Source: Pseudevernia furfuracea (Eukaryota > Ascomycota > Lecanoromycetes > Lecanorales > Parmeliaceae). Taken from it: a stretch of 64,000 nucleotides of DNA. The stretch lies in NCBI GenBank assembly GCA_022315425.1, contig JAIUPT010000024.1, positions 659,933-723,932 of the forward strand, read 5' to 3'. Positions 21,584 through 32,645 of the stretch are shown here, piece after piece (position 1 is the first letter of the stretch; the number at the start of each line of letters is the position of its first letter). Made by a program: the position numbers and the translations under genes. Below the pieces are notes generated by a model, which made no database searches, had not been told where the DNA came from, and saw only the letters and a list, made by a program, of their open reading frames with translations.

Positions 21584-23496
21584 TCAACGTACCTCAATCT
21601 CGACCAGTGGTCCAACGTAGGTCCTATGCGCGACTGTGAGATAGTAGGCTATGCTCAACAGAATGATAGCCCCGAAGACCAGGACACTATAGTTCATGGA
21701 CGCCGCAGTAGTTGGCGTTGCCGGTGGCCAGAAGCTGAAAAAGATAACGATGACCATAAACGCGCAAGCTACAACGTTAATTGCGATGCCGAAAAATCCT
21801 GGGACTCTGAAAGGACCCCAGTACAGACCCGTCTTCCCGGCTACACCTCGAGATGACCCGCCGATACCGCCGGTGCAGCGGGGCCACAGAAGAAGTGCAC
21901 AGCAAATGAGATATGAAGAGAAGAGTCCACTGATAGTCAGCGAGATGACATCGTTGAAAGCGACCGATGAGCCGATGTTGATCAGGGCGAGAAGGCATGT
22001 GAAGGTGGTCGTCAAGAGGATCGCATAGAGGGGCAACGAGGTGCGCCGATTGATCTATACGCGGGTCAGAAATGTTTGAACCTTGAATATCCTACTCAGT
22101 GAGAACCAACCTTGCTCAGGTAATCAGGGAATGGTAGCCCACGGTCTCTTGCAAACGACCAGGCCATCCTCGATGAAGACGCCAGAGAAGTTATCACCGC
22201 ACAGACAAACATGAATATTATCACCGCCACAATTCCTGCACCTCCAGAATTTGAGCCTACAGCTTGCGCGAACACTGCCATGAATGGATACTGCGTAGGT
22301 GGCGTCGTGCTAATCTTTTCAAGGTTCCCGAGACAGAACACTGTTGCGATGAGCATGCCAAAGCCGAGCACTCCATTGATGAGCACACTCAGGATCATTG
22401 AACGCGGCACGACGACAGCAGCATTCTTGACCTCCTCCGATATGTGTATTGCTCCATCTGTACCGATGAAGGCAAACACAATGCCAATGATGCCAACGAA
22501 GAAGGACAGACCCTGTGTAGGCCATACTCCTGCGTTCATGAAGACCGTAAAAACCTGTTGCGGAGAGCTGTGCGGGGCAAGGTAGACCAACGGAATCAGT
22601 ATGGCGATAAATCCCACAATGTGGAGTATCAAGACCAGAGCCTCTATCTTTGCCAGAACACTGCTGACTAAGGTGTTGACACTCAGAGCAAGCACCACCA
22701 CCGCCCAGGTCAAAAGGGTACCATGCCAGCTTTTAGGGTTATAAGTTGGGCTGGTCAAGATAATGACTCCTTGAATGGCTGTTCCGGTGAGATAAGAACC
22801 TGATGCAACTGATGCTTGCCAGCCAAGTACTGTGAGCCATCCCGTGATATAGCTGAGAATCTTCCGTGAAGACCTAGGGGCCAGCATTGCAACCCAGTGG
22901 TATTGGCCTCCCGCGGTTGGCGCCCTGTCAATGGTATCAGTGATTATTTGATCTCGTGTTTGATTAAGGATGACTACATTGATGCCAATTCACTCATCGT
23001 AGTAAAGATACATAACACGCCAATCCAGACGATGATAAAGCCGTATACCAATCCAGCCGGGCCTCCGCTATATCGTACTTGTTAGGCGGTCAAATTGCTT
23101 TCAAGGAGGTAGAAGACACACTTGCTGAGACCTGTGGTGAAAGTCCTGTAGACTTGGGTCAGCGAAGGGTCAAAATCGGGAAACATTTATGCGCACGAAA
23201 GCAAGCCTTCCCAAGTAATCATGAGAGCACAGCTAAACCCCAAGGTGGACCAAAATCCGAAGTTCCGCTACAGGTGTTAGCACACCATCCGCACAAACTC
23301 TCAGACGTTGATGGCGTACTCTCAAAACTTGCTTCTTGCCCAGTCGAGCCAATTGGTCTTCGTCGCCATCGTGTATATCTCGAGACTCAACGGTTAAACC
23401 CATACCTTTGATCTCGCCTCTAGAGTGGTACATCTCGGCATCTTTCGAATCTTCAAGCGCTCGCAGCTCTTGCGTCGTGACCATCATGCTCAGCAT
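21584..23496 (-). CDS. Amino-acid permease, APC superfamily (GABA/choline permease-like)
   Basis: Membrane importer of amino acids or related amines. Six exons on the minus strand: 23496-23320, 23267-23197, 23145-23122, 23067-22978, 22924-22111 and 22054-21584. All have GT-AG ends, the phases agree, and they give about 548 aa. The polar N-terminus is followed by NFGFWSTLGFSCALMITWEG (helix 1), GGPAGLVYGFIIVWIG (helix 2), then MSELASM and APTAGGQYHWVAMLAP, the hallmark block of this family. Later come GTDGAIHISEEVKNA and VPRSMILSVLING, the usual loop before helix 7-8. The last exon holds the final helices and a short tail. Exon 3 is only 24 nt. The EEVKNA block places it with the fungal GABA/choline/Uga4-like permeases, but the substrate cannot be read. 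Confidence 0.9.
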
Positions 23497-24902
23497 TTAA
23501 GAGGGCATTGTGGGACAGAGCAATAAGAAATGAGAAGGAAATCCTTATAGGCCTCCAAAAAATGGTGCGAGCGAGGATCGATGGTCAATGCGGTGAATGG
23601 GGGGTAAGATAATAGTTCGGCGAGGTGCATATACAACGCGCGCGCATCTTGCAGCTGCACGAGGATGCGATTGGTTCCTCGAGTGCGCATGCAGAATCTT
23701 TCGAACCTGCCTGCCTAGATTAGTTAGGATACGGGAAAGCCAAACATGCAGATCAGCACTGGCAACTCAAGCAAATCTACCAATCGTCCACACCCGCTGC
23801 ATGCCGAATGTAGATGACCATTACTTTTAAAGACCAATCTACGATCGATTCACATGGCAAATCAAACATATATGCCCTTCAAATGAAGAGTTTGAGGCGG
23901 ACGGTCGGGAGGAGTGAGGCGAGACAGGGTTTTCTGTTCGGGTGTATATTCGCCTCCCTCAGGGTCCAATGATGAATTTGCTGAGTTTTCTTGCTGAGTC
24001 ATAGAAAGATTGTTCTTCTATATACATGGGTGAATGTAGGAGCTGTATTGTTCGTTATTTGAACATTCCTCTTTCAGAGCAATATCATTTTTCTGTCCCA
24101 CCCGCCCACACCTATACGTCTGCATATAGCTTTAGGTTTCACTCTAGGTCTATGCTGCTACAAAAATGGGAGATCTCTAGCGCTAGGGCACGAGAATATG
24201 TCCATTCAGGCCTCTATTTGCATGCAGCCCTGGCGTTGGACCGGCTCAACCACTATTTACAACATTTGATTAGCCTTATGAGTGACCGAGACGAAACAAC
24301 TAACTTACGTACAATGGCTTCCCCTATTTTTCTCATGCTTTCTTCTTCAGTTCCGCTATAGGCTGCCTTGTGTTTGCTAGTCATCCTTGCCGTTCTTTTA
24401 GTTCATATTGGAAAGACAGTTTCTCTTACTTTGATTGATAGGCCATCTTCGAAGATCTGCTCGACACTTTCGATACAGACGCGAGTACTCTTTTCGAATT
24501 TTCGAACAAACGCCAGTGCCGCTGGAAGGTTGTACTGTCACAATGATGTGAGTGTCTAGTGCCTTCAGTCTTGCTGTGCGGTCAGCCTCGTCAGCCTCAT
24601 TCATCGACCCTAACCCCCTAACACCAGAAAGGCTAAGGCTAGTATAGATCAGGTTAGGCCATTGACGCTAAGATCTTCCACCTTTTTTTTCTTGCCTCCC
24701 GAGATTCGTTACTTGAGCTTCAATTATGTTGTACCATCCACGTCGGGCAAGGACTATGAAGATAATTCTTTGGACTTTGGACTAAAAACGTAACTACGTC
24801 TTGAAAAAGGAATGTCGATTGGCGGGTCGCTTATACAAGGTTTGGATATGCGAAGGTGCGACTGGCAATGACCTAGTAACGCAGCGCATCCAACGCTGTA
24901 CC
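23497..24902. other. Intergenic between divergent permease and AlkB genes
   Basis: This 1.4-kb region separates two divergently transcribed genes and should contain both promoters. No ORF in it has family features. A pyrimidine-rich stretch lies at 24680-24700. Confidence 0.5.
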
Positions 24903-25679
24903 ATGGAGCAATCGAACAAGAAACGGAAAGTCATTGATGACTTCTTCAAGCCCATCAGCAAACGCCCTAGTTCGGAGCCAGTCTCATTGGCTCCTCAACA
25001 CGGACTGGAAGAAATACCAACGCATGCCTTAACCACCAAAGAAACGCCAGTGCCAGGCCTGACTCTCCTGCTCAACTTCATAAAACCTGCCGAGGAACAA
25101 AGCATACTAAGTTTTCTCAATGATTCCTCACAGTGTACCTGGCGAACGGATCTTAGCCGGCGTACAATGCATTTTGGAGGCACATACTGCGTCATGCCAT
25201 CCAAATCTGATGTCCCAACTAAATCAAAGCCTGAGATAACACAGGCGCTACCCATGCCCCAAGAACTTGAGTGGCTTGTCCAGCGCATGGTGGATGCGCT
25301 TGTCTTTCCCGACAAACAAAGACCGCAGTATTGCATCGTCAACGAATACACGGGGAATCTAGGAATCTCTGCCCATACAGAGAATTTCCAGTTTCAAGAG
25401 CCGGTTGTTGGGCTCAGTCTACTATCTGCATGCCAAATACGATTTCAGGAGCTGACGGAGTCTTTTGATGGCTCTGTGCGCAGTGGGAAGGCTGGCAAGG
25501 CGGAGAAGACTGGCAGAAAGGTTGATGTAAATATGCCGGGGAGAAGCTTGTTGGTAATGAGGGGTGAGAGCAGATGGAGTTGGCAGCATGAGATTGCGAG
25601 GAGTGCGAGGGGACGGGGTGTGGGGTGGAAGAGGGTTAGTCTGACTTTCAGATATAAGCCTGAGGGCTCGAAAGTATGA
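24903..25679 (+). CDS. AlkB-like Fe(II)/2-oxoglutarate dioxygenase
   Basis: Probable nucleic-acid demethylase of the AlkB family, which removes alkyl groups by oxidation with Fe(II) and 2-oxoglutarate. Intronless, 258 aa. Residues 8-15 (RKVIDDFF, followed by KP) closely resemble a PCNA-interacting PIP box (Q-x-x-h-x-x-F-F), with Arg in place of Gln; such a motif at the very N-terminus is usual for replication-linked repair enzymes. The catalytic domain covers about 50-255: PGLTLLLNFIKPAEEQSIL, then YCIVNEYTGNLGISAHTENF, GLSLLSACQIRF, SWQHEIARS and WKRVSLTFRY. Iron ligands would be H158, E160 and H229; the 2OG-binding arginines are R244 and/or R250. The second ligand is Glu (HTE) instead of the common Asp. 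Start: ATG at 24903, which puts the PIP-like motif at the N-terminus. Confidence 0.85.
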   Translation: MEQSNKKRKVIDDFFKPISKRPSSEPVSLAPQHGLEEIPTHALTTKETPVPGLTLLLNFIKPAEEQSILSFLNDSSQCTWRTDLSRRTMHFGGTYCVMPSKSDVPTKSKPEITQALPMPQELEWLVQRMVDALVFPDKQRPQYCIVNEYTGNLGISAHTENFQFQEPVVGLSLLSACQIRFQELTESFDGSVRSGKAGKAEKTGRKVDVNMPGRSLLVMRGESRWSWQHEIARSARGRGVGWKRVSLTFRYKPEGSKV

Positions 25680-26293
25680 AGACCGCAGGGACTGCCTGTC
25701 TTCGATCACGACACTAGTTCTTTCATAAGCGCGGTTGCTCGAGAGCTGCCCTTTATGTAGCAGCTGAGTGAGGAGCTGTGCTAGATGCGGCTCCCGTCGC
25801 TCAACCCTACCCTGGCCATTTTTCTGAGTAATCAAGTCACTTACAACACCTACCCACTTTGCAACCTTTCACACCTCTCTTCTGCCCAGGATCGCTCTTC
25901 ACAGCAGACGCTCTACATTTCTTGCTTCTCACAGGCCGGGGTACTGGGGTTCCTACATCCAGATGTTCAAATACCTCTTCCATCGCAGCTCCAATCACAA
26001 TCTTCGCACAGACAATCTCCCGATTCAAGCACCGCCTCCCAGGGCCTCGGCAACGGATGAAAGTCTAAGGGCATTGTGGGCATGCCAAGTGTTCCCAAGA
26101 AAGGATGCAGCTATGATGATTAGATTAAGGGAGTAAAGTAAGATAGATAGGTCGCTTCTAGGTTAGTGGCCAAATCGCTCAAACCGGGCGGACTTTGGGC
26201 CAGCTGTCGATGCTTTTTCAGGAATGAGCGGAAAGGGCTGGGGTCCGAGTTTCATCGACCACGTGTTGAAATGCAGCCTCATCTCGGATTCTG
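25680..26293. other. Intergenic, nothing recognised
   Basis: Short mixed-frame ORFs only. Confidence 0.5.
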
Positions 26294-27984
26294 ATGTTGA
26301 TCGAGTGGCTAGAGCATGCTACCATTCCTCTTGATCGGGGTACGCTCGTCCGCACTGTACATTGGTCTTTTTTAATGCTCACCGTGCGACAGAACTTTCT
26401 TGATTCTCTTGACAGATGGGTCGTGACTGCCAGTTATGCCATCATTGGAACAGAGCTGGGCGCGTTAAGTTTGGCACCATGGATCGCGACTGCATATGTA
26501 TTAGATTTTGTATCATCCTTCCCTATTAGACGTCCACCTGAACTGTCTCTGTCAGATAACTCCTTTTCATTTCCTCTACTCAAACCCTATATGGGAGTCT
26601 GAGCAACTCGTTTGGGCACAAACCTTGTTTACTATTTTGCTATTCAATATTCGCGGTTGAGAGCCTGTTATGTGGCCTAGCAAGGTCGGTGCCAAAATTC
26701 AGTGCAGCTAGAGTCAATGAGCCGGCAACACTGGGCTTCTTCAAAGGGAATAACTCCCAGGAGGATATACTAGGCATAGGCGCCAGTGGTTTGACCACCC
26801 TAGTATCAGGGTTACTTACTGATGTAATACAACTTCCAGAACGGAATTTGTGACTAGGATATCTAGACACGGCAATTTACTTTGACACAGGAATTGGTGC
26901 TCCTTTGGGTATGTAATGCTTCGAGTCCTCTTCGTCGATCTTGGAGAAACGAGATAAGCCGACGGATTGGGGGTGCATGTTCTGAATGGGTTGGCTGGAG
27001 ATGGTAAATTCAAATCACCCTCTGTGAGCCACGGCTGATCAAAGATCCAAGGATTTTCTTAGGTCAAGCCAGAATTTGCTTTTTGAATACCGTCTTAGTC
27101 GGTCACTTTCATCGTCTTCCGAGGCCAGAATCTATAAACATTACTAACACAGCTCAAGCGGATCGAATTCCTTGGCGCTATCTTGCTTATTTAACCATTA
27201 TTCAATTAATGATTGGCATCGACTTTGGCAGCACCAAGGGTTGGAGATCATCCGCGGCGATTGGGGCACTGTCTGCACATCCAGTTCTCCTCTTCCTCTA
27301 CATCTTTGTGGAGCTGAAGCTAGCGGTCGAACCCTTAACGCCCGGACACATAATTTTCCAGCCCATTCCAGTGCAAACAAGCTCACTGCTCATTCCTGGT
27401 GCTGTGAGCACGATTCCAGGATGTCTTTTCTGCGGCATCGACAAGAAAAGGAGGGAGTACTACTAAATGTTACGTTCTCTAACACTATTGTTATACTCAG
27501 TACTTTCCCGATGTTTATCTTCGCCAATTCTACCTTGAACTTCGCCCAGACCGTTTAGGGCATAATGCTACGTCTAAATGTAATTGGTTGCGTGCACGAA
27601 TTACAATATCGAGCTTCCACTTGGCCCTGAGTGAGCATGTTCCTACCCTCCTCACCGTATGTACTTCCGATCGCTGATCTATGCCGAACAAAAGTCCACA
27701 TCCCTTCCGCGGATCGAGCAATTGCAACGGGTTGCAACATTGAATTACGGTCCCTAGGCGCAGCTCTTAGAACATCCCTTCCCAGAGCTTTTATCCAACA
27801 ACGTCTGCGCATACGACACGGGGAGATTACGCATGGCGATAAGAGTGTTAAGAAAGCTCTTGAAGATGTACGAAATAACTTGGATGCGATGAAGCTGCTG
27901 CCGGCGCAATTGCAAGCATCCGTGAGAGACAACAGGGCATTCGCTTACAGGTGGTTGAAATTCAGACTGCTGACATGGTTGTAG
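26294..27984 (+). pseudogene. Decayed MFS transporter (14-TM, vacuolar amino-acid/drug exporter type)
   Basis: Pieces of one MFS protein occur in the right order but in shifting frames with many stops. At 26395-26515: FLDSLDRWVVTASYAIIGTE then LGALSLAPWIATAYVL, the standard helix 1 region. At 26655-26850: SLLCGLARS, then ILGIGASGLTTLVSGLLTDV and LPERN (motif around the IxGxGxGG loop). At 27150-27330: a middle helix block with GWRSSAAIG and LFLYIFVELKLAVEPLTP. At 27690-27960: IPSADRAIATGCNIELRSLG, then FIQQRLRIRHG and DVRNNLDAMKLLPAQLQASV, the C-terminal family block. Motif A is largely lost. The decay is by frameshifts and scattered substitutions, not mainly C-to-T, so it looks like ordinary pseudogene drift. 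Confidence 0.8.
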
Positions 27985-28895
27985 GCATTGATTGAGGTCC
28001 AAACAAGGCTGACATAAAAGAATAACCTGATGGGTACGAGCTCGTAGAAATCCCCAATTGCATTGCATAATCGATGAGGTGGCGTGGTGGAATACTCTGA
28101 ATGTTAAATTTCTGCCAGTATCCAGCTTCTCTCGCCCACCGCTTTTCGATTAATTATTCAGCATCACGGATATAATACGACGTAAAATATATACGCATAG
28201 ATTATTGAGATTGAATATAGTATGAAATGCTACTAAACGCAATCGATGCGTTTTTGAAACGCTGGTTGTTTAGTGGTCAACGAGTATAGATGAAATACTA
28301 AATCTCTATAGCAAACATGAACATACTCACATATGATTTCTGCAAGCAACGAAGCTAAGTTTGTACAAACTACTAGCCAGTCAGCAAATGCGAGTCTCTA
28401 CCTTCCAATGAGAGAAAGTCTAGATGGCATCGCCACTTTCCGCCTAGCTCCTCCCGCATTACGCCCCGATCGCCTCGGAAGTTCCAAAGCTGCAAACCTA
28501 GGAGATCTGCGAGCGAGACGAACAAGACTCTTTCTGAAATAGTATCTTCTTTCCATATGAGTTACATTTTAACCTTTCTTTTGAGTGAGGCACCACTCTC
28601 CAACGCTTAGAATCATGTCGCTTTGCGAGTTCTGTAAGCTACGCCCAACGATGCACATTAAGTTATTTCAGGAAACAGGAAAGCTAGCTAATGTGCATGA
28701 TGTTCTAAGCAAAGACATGAGTGTCTAAAAACAGGCAAGCTTGTAAGTAAGAGCACGAGTTTCACGAAGTCGACTCAGCAAAATGAGTGCAGTCGAAGTC
28801 GGAACATATCCACCATTCAATCTCTCTCTGGCAATTCCCTGGAAACCCGAAATATCAGGAAAGACAGCATGTCCGATGATCGCTCTTTAAAAACA
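27985..28895. other. Intergenic, rather AT-rich
   Basis: No gene is supported. At 28705-28737 lies one copy of a duplicated block (see the repeat entry) downstream of the first zinc-ribbon gene. Confidence 0.5.
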
Positions 28896-29237
28896 TCACT
28901 CCCTGTACCATATGCACCGACTGCATCTTACGTGTCGGCAATGTCGGTTTCTGCAGTAGGAACGGCTTCTTGCATTCTGAGTGCCGCAGTAGTGACAGGT
29001 CCAGAATTCATCCCAACTGTATACGATAGGCGTTGGGAGACTGGCGACGAGATTGTCCGACGAGTCTTGGATGTCTCGACCTGAGTATCTAAGGTCAGCA
29101 TCTTTGAACTTGAAGTATAGTTAGTCAAGGATCTTACTAGTGTTGTGAAGTGCCTCTTCGGGCTTGAGAACACGTTGGGGCATGACTATCTCGTGGAAGT
29201 CTTCGACGCTGCTGCGATTGTATTGATAGGAGAACAT
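28896..29237 (-). CDS. Small Cys/His zinc-ribbon-like protein, copy 1
   Basis: Two exons, 29237-29138 and 29080-28896, give 94 aa. The intron starts GTAAGA, has a clear branch point (TGACTAAC) and ends CTCAG; the phases agree. The N-terminal half is polar. After the shared peptide SLPTPI comes a Trp-led cluster: FWTCHYCG, SYCRNRHCRHVRCSRC, ending seven residues later (IWYRE). The C-x2-C ... C-x4-C-x1-H-x2-R-C-x2-C spacing is what a small treble-clef or zinc-ribbon fold would have, and similar WxC-x-C...HxRCxxC tails are known in short uncharacterised fungal proteins. I infer zinc binding; the role is unknown. The paralogue at 30114-30519 has the same exon layout. Confidence 0.65.
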
Positions 29238-29309
29238 GTAAACACCACATTTTCAGAAGGTGATAAGAAGAAGTATTGATAGGAGAACATATAAACACCA
29301 CATTTTCAG
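29221..29309. repeat. 36-bp direct repeat over the start codon of copy 1
   Basis: TATTGATAGGAGAACATGTA at 29221-29256 recurs at 29274-29309 with one change (CATGTA to CATATA); both copies continue through CACCACATTTTCAG. The spacing is 53 bp. The first copy contains the proposed start ATG (minus strand, 29237), and the change in the second copy removes the matching ATG. Confidence 0.85.
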
Positions 29310-29910
29310 GAGTGTTAGTGGTTCAGATAGTCAATACCATATTACCCTAACACTGTGAGACTTCGAAATGTCTTGGGGGCGCCAGGTCCCACCGCCAGAT
29401 TCGGCTATAATCAATCCGGCTGCCGAGAAGGCTACATAGACGAAGTTCGCAGCAGCAGAATTTTAAAAAGAAATTGGATAATGTAGTCATATAGGGCCTC
29501 GCAATATCAAGGAGCTATGGTCCAGTGTTGGAGAAGTAGGCTTGCAGCTCCATTCCAATAAAAACAACTGGCTAAGTCAGCCATAGTCGCTGTCGCTAAA
29601 CCGATATTAGTACTCAACGCGCACTAGCTCACAGACGCGCAGCTACTATACAGGAATTCTCTCAACCGCAACTCTTTCTCGAGGTGATCGTTATGATACT
29701 CGTCGGATCGACAGCTGCGTCTTAAATAATATGCCGCGGAAACTTCGGTATCTTGCTTCGATTAAAGACACCATTGTAGTCACGTGACGTTATCAATTCC
29801 CTAGATCTTTCTTGAAGTTCTAGAGCCGCTGAGGTCAGAGGATCAGCGAAGGCCAATTGCCGCAATCTCCGATATCAATGCTCAGGACCATGTAGAAAAT
29901 TGGTTGAAAA
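29310..29910. other. Spacer between the two zinc-ribbon genes
   Basis: No coding signal is seen apart from the duplicated flank already listed. It should hold the promoter of copy 1 and the 3' end of copy 2. Confidence 0.5.
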
Positions 29911-30113
29911 TACTTGATTTGCTAAGCAAAGGCATGAGTGTCTGAATACAGGCATGAGGTTTAAGCAAAGCATGGGTTCCCACAATTCGTCACATGGTTC
30001 CCTCCGCAAACTATCCGTTTCGAACAAGTCCATACTTCAATGCCCTCCTTGTATGTGCTCTGAAACCCCTAACATCAGAGAACACGCATATCAATGCTTG
30101 TTCCTCAAGAGCA

Positions 30114-30519
30114 TCACGCTTGAAACACTCGGCATCGATCGCATCTCGTGTGGTAGCAATCCGTATTCCCACAATAGGCACGGGATATGTGATTCCCAGC
30201 AGAGCAGCGATGGCACGTCCACCACCAGGTCATGCTGTGTGAAATAGGCGTTGGGAGGCCGATGGTAATAATGTTGTCGCTACTGAAAGGCCCAATATCC
30301 TGTGGGATTTGGACATCTTGATCTTATCTAAACCAGTACCCACGAAGCTTGAGAAATTTGAGCCTGTGACTTACCAATGTCGTGGAAGGTATCGTCGCTG
30401 TCAGTATGCTCTTGAGATAAGGCTGTCTCCTGAAAAGCCTTGCTGTTGTTGTTGTTGACGCTCTGCTGAGACGTGGCTAGCTCTTGAAAGGCCTCGTTGT
30501 TTATATCATGTTGAGACAT
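30114..30519 (-). CDS. Small Cys/His zinc-ribbon-like protein, copy 2
   Basis: Paralogue of the gene at 28896-29237. Exons 30519-30375 and 30322-30114 give 117 aa. The donor is GTAAGT and the acceptor ATAAG; an acceptor 5 nt earlier would shift frame. The N-terminal part is Gln/Ser/Asn-rich and repetitive (FQELATSQQ, FQETALSQE). The shared peptide GLPTPIS leads into WWWTCHRCS, AYCGNTDCYHTRCDRC and a short tail (RVFQA). All cysteines and the HxRCxxC end match copy 1, while the N-terminus is unrelated in sequence. SQ and TQ-type repeats could be phosphorylation sites for ATM/ATR-like kinases; that is only a thought. The conservation of the cluster with a diverged N-terminus argues that the domain is under selection. 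Confidence 0.68.
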
Positions 30520-32645
30520 AGTTGTACAATCTAGTATTTGTTAGGCATAGTCATGGTCCGTTTTGTGTGCCTACTTACTTGTTGAGATTCTCTTTTGGAA
30601 GACAGTGTAGAGAGTAGTTGAGGTTTGTGGCTGCTCAAAGACTTTTAGAAGTATGTCTGACCCTGATAAGATTGACGGCGTATGTAAAAGGAACATTGAA
30701 AGAAAAGCAAGAGACAAGGGGTATAAGTAACATAAATATAGAAGGCTTAACAATAAATATTACAACAACACAATGCCTTAAAGCTTTGATGCTTCACTGT
30801 TAGAGGTGTCAAGACTTCCATTGAACCTCTACTCTTCAGTCCTTTTCATAATAACGAATCGAGGCCAATTGCGTCATTATCGACACCGCAGATCTGCTAA
30901 GGAGTATCAAAAATGACTGGGCCAGAGGAGTGACAAAGAAAAATTGCCACCAAATGAACGGCGCTTGACACAAATAGGAGTATGTCGTTAGTGTTAACAC
31001 AATTGCTACTTTAAGAATTGAGCCCAATCTCGGCGCCTGGCAAGCGAGACTGGCCCTTACAACACTACCGCGTCGCGCGGGCAGCCAAGTGACGGTATGA
31101 AAATGCCTCTCGTGCTTTAGAGTCTGAGTAACTCTCTGACCCTCCAGGATCTCATAGCTATTGTACATGGAGAGTGCATTCAAGACTACCCATTTCGGCT
31201 GTGGCTTGCGCTCCATGGTCTTGATAAGTTATTACTCTAGTCAGAATATTCTCTCTATGGGAGTAGAAGATAGGTCAAATCTTCGAGTGAAGCTGTCAAA
31301 GGAGGAGTGAGCGGCTAGCTGTATATTCACGTTCCGGCCGTTAAACGCCACAGATGAGCTCAACATTTCAACAGAAGAGGGTCAATCTCTTATAACCCCT
31401 CCTCCACCGCTTATTACATGCATTAGGTGATAAGCAGCACCACTTTATGCAGGTAGCCGATCCTGGGGCGGTAAGTGAACAAAGCATAATAGAGAAGAAT
31501 TGCCGCTTTGTAACCGCTCCGGACTTTACGGCCGCTACACGCCACCGAGTAGCTCACAAAGTGCTAAAGTGTCAAAGTGAGATTCATATTCAACGCTGTT
31601 CCCGAAGTAGGAGATACGACACATTTTCTATAACGATCATCAAATCCTTCACAGAAAAAATGGCGCAGTCCGCGACTTAAGGCCTCTGTGAACGAATCTA
31701 AATACTACTGATTGCAACGAGGGCGAGAGAAAGCGTTACGAGTGCATGACTTGTACCGCTTAACTCCGCTCCGGGTCGAAATCTGCTCTATCCTGCTTCC
31801 ATCCATTGGTAATTTTCATTGTCATTGCCGAATAAAATGCAGAAAGGAAGTAGTTCAAGTTGTAAGCATTTCAGTAATCATAGGTCGACGAGACCAAATT
31901 TGGGTCGCGGGATTTGATTGATTGAAGATATGCTCTTCAAAACACTGAAATCAAACATCTTCGCTCTCTGGGATACTATATCTCAAGAAAGCCTTCTTCA
32001 ATGTCTTTTTAAACGACTTAACTGAAGAAGACACCGCATCGGAATTCGAATCGATGAACGCTCATAGAAATCCAAAAGTTGATAAGGATGAACCTTGAAA
32101 GGCTTAAGTCATGATACTTTGTCTTCGCTCAATGTGCATACAAAGCCCCAGATATTCGTTTAAGCCAAGCTCAGTCTTTCGTTGGTGCTCATGGTCGACC
32201 TCCAGATTGAACTTGTCGACTCGGATTTTGCCAACCGAGGTAGCTGCGATCATTTATCCTGTCTGATTCGAGCTCAATATACCCGGATACTACCGGCATT
32301 TTAGCCTTTGACTTCAGTGATAGAACAGTGATAAAGCAGTAGAAGGAGAAAACGGCGATTTCAAAAAAAAAACAAAAAAAAAACAAAACAAAAAAACTTT
32401 GCCTGCTCTGAAGCCTCAGATTGACCGGCAGCTGTGGTGCTTGCTAGAACAGTGGCAGGCGAAGAAGAAGATTAGCTACTACCGGAATCAGTGCTTGAGC
32501 CTGAGGCGGCGGGCGCAGCAGGCAAATATCCGGAGTTGCTCATTGTGCCCATGGATACAGAGCCAGTGGCCGTCATTGAGGCCAAGCAAGAATGCGAAAG
32601 TGTATCGTCGGCGCTCTGATCCTGACATTTCTGATTTCCAGCCTG
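30520..32645. other. Intergenic, no supported gene
   Basis: ORFs here are short and unrelated to known families. The minus-strand frame at 30836-31216 looks random. An A-rich run with short C interruptions lies at 32360-32397; it could be the tail of an old retroposed copy, but nothing recognisable precedes it. Confidence 0.45.

Larger units (their letters stand above)
28705..29954. repeat. Duplicated 3'-flank block of the zinc-ribbon gene pair
   Basis: CTAAGCAAAGACATGAGTGT at 28705 (to 28737) matches CTAAGCAAAGGCATGAGTGT at 29922 (to 29954), both continuing with TCT-AA-ACAGGCA. Each copy sits just downstream of one of the two zinc-ribbon genes, so the duplication that made the pair included 3' flanking DNA. 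The entry spans both copies; the bases between them hold the first gene and its upstream region. Confidence 0.75.

Noticed and set aside
31010..31090. tRNA-Gly-like piece on the minus strand (CTTGCCAGG loop with a GGCTCAATTC box)
   Set aside because: Anticodon and acceptor stems do not pair; no cloverleaf. At most an old tRNA-derived remnant.
32360..32397. A-rich run as the tail of a retroposed element
   Set aside because: No element sequence or target duplication could be seen before it.
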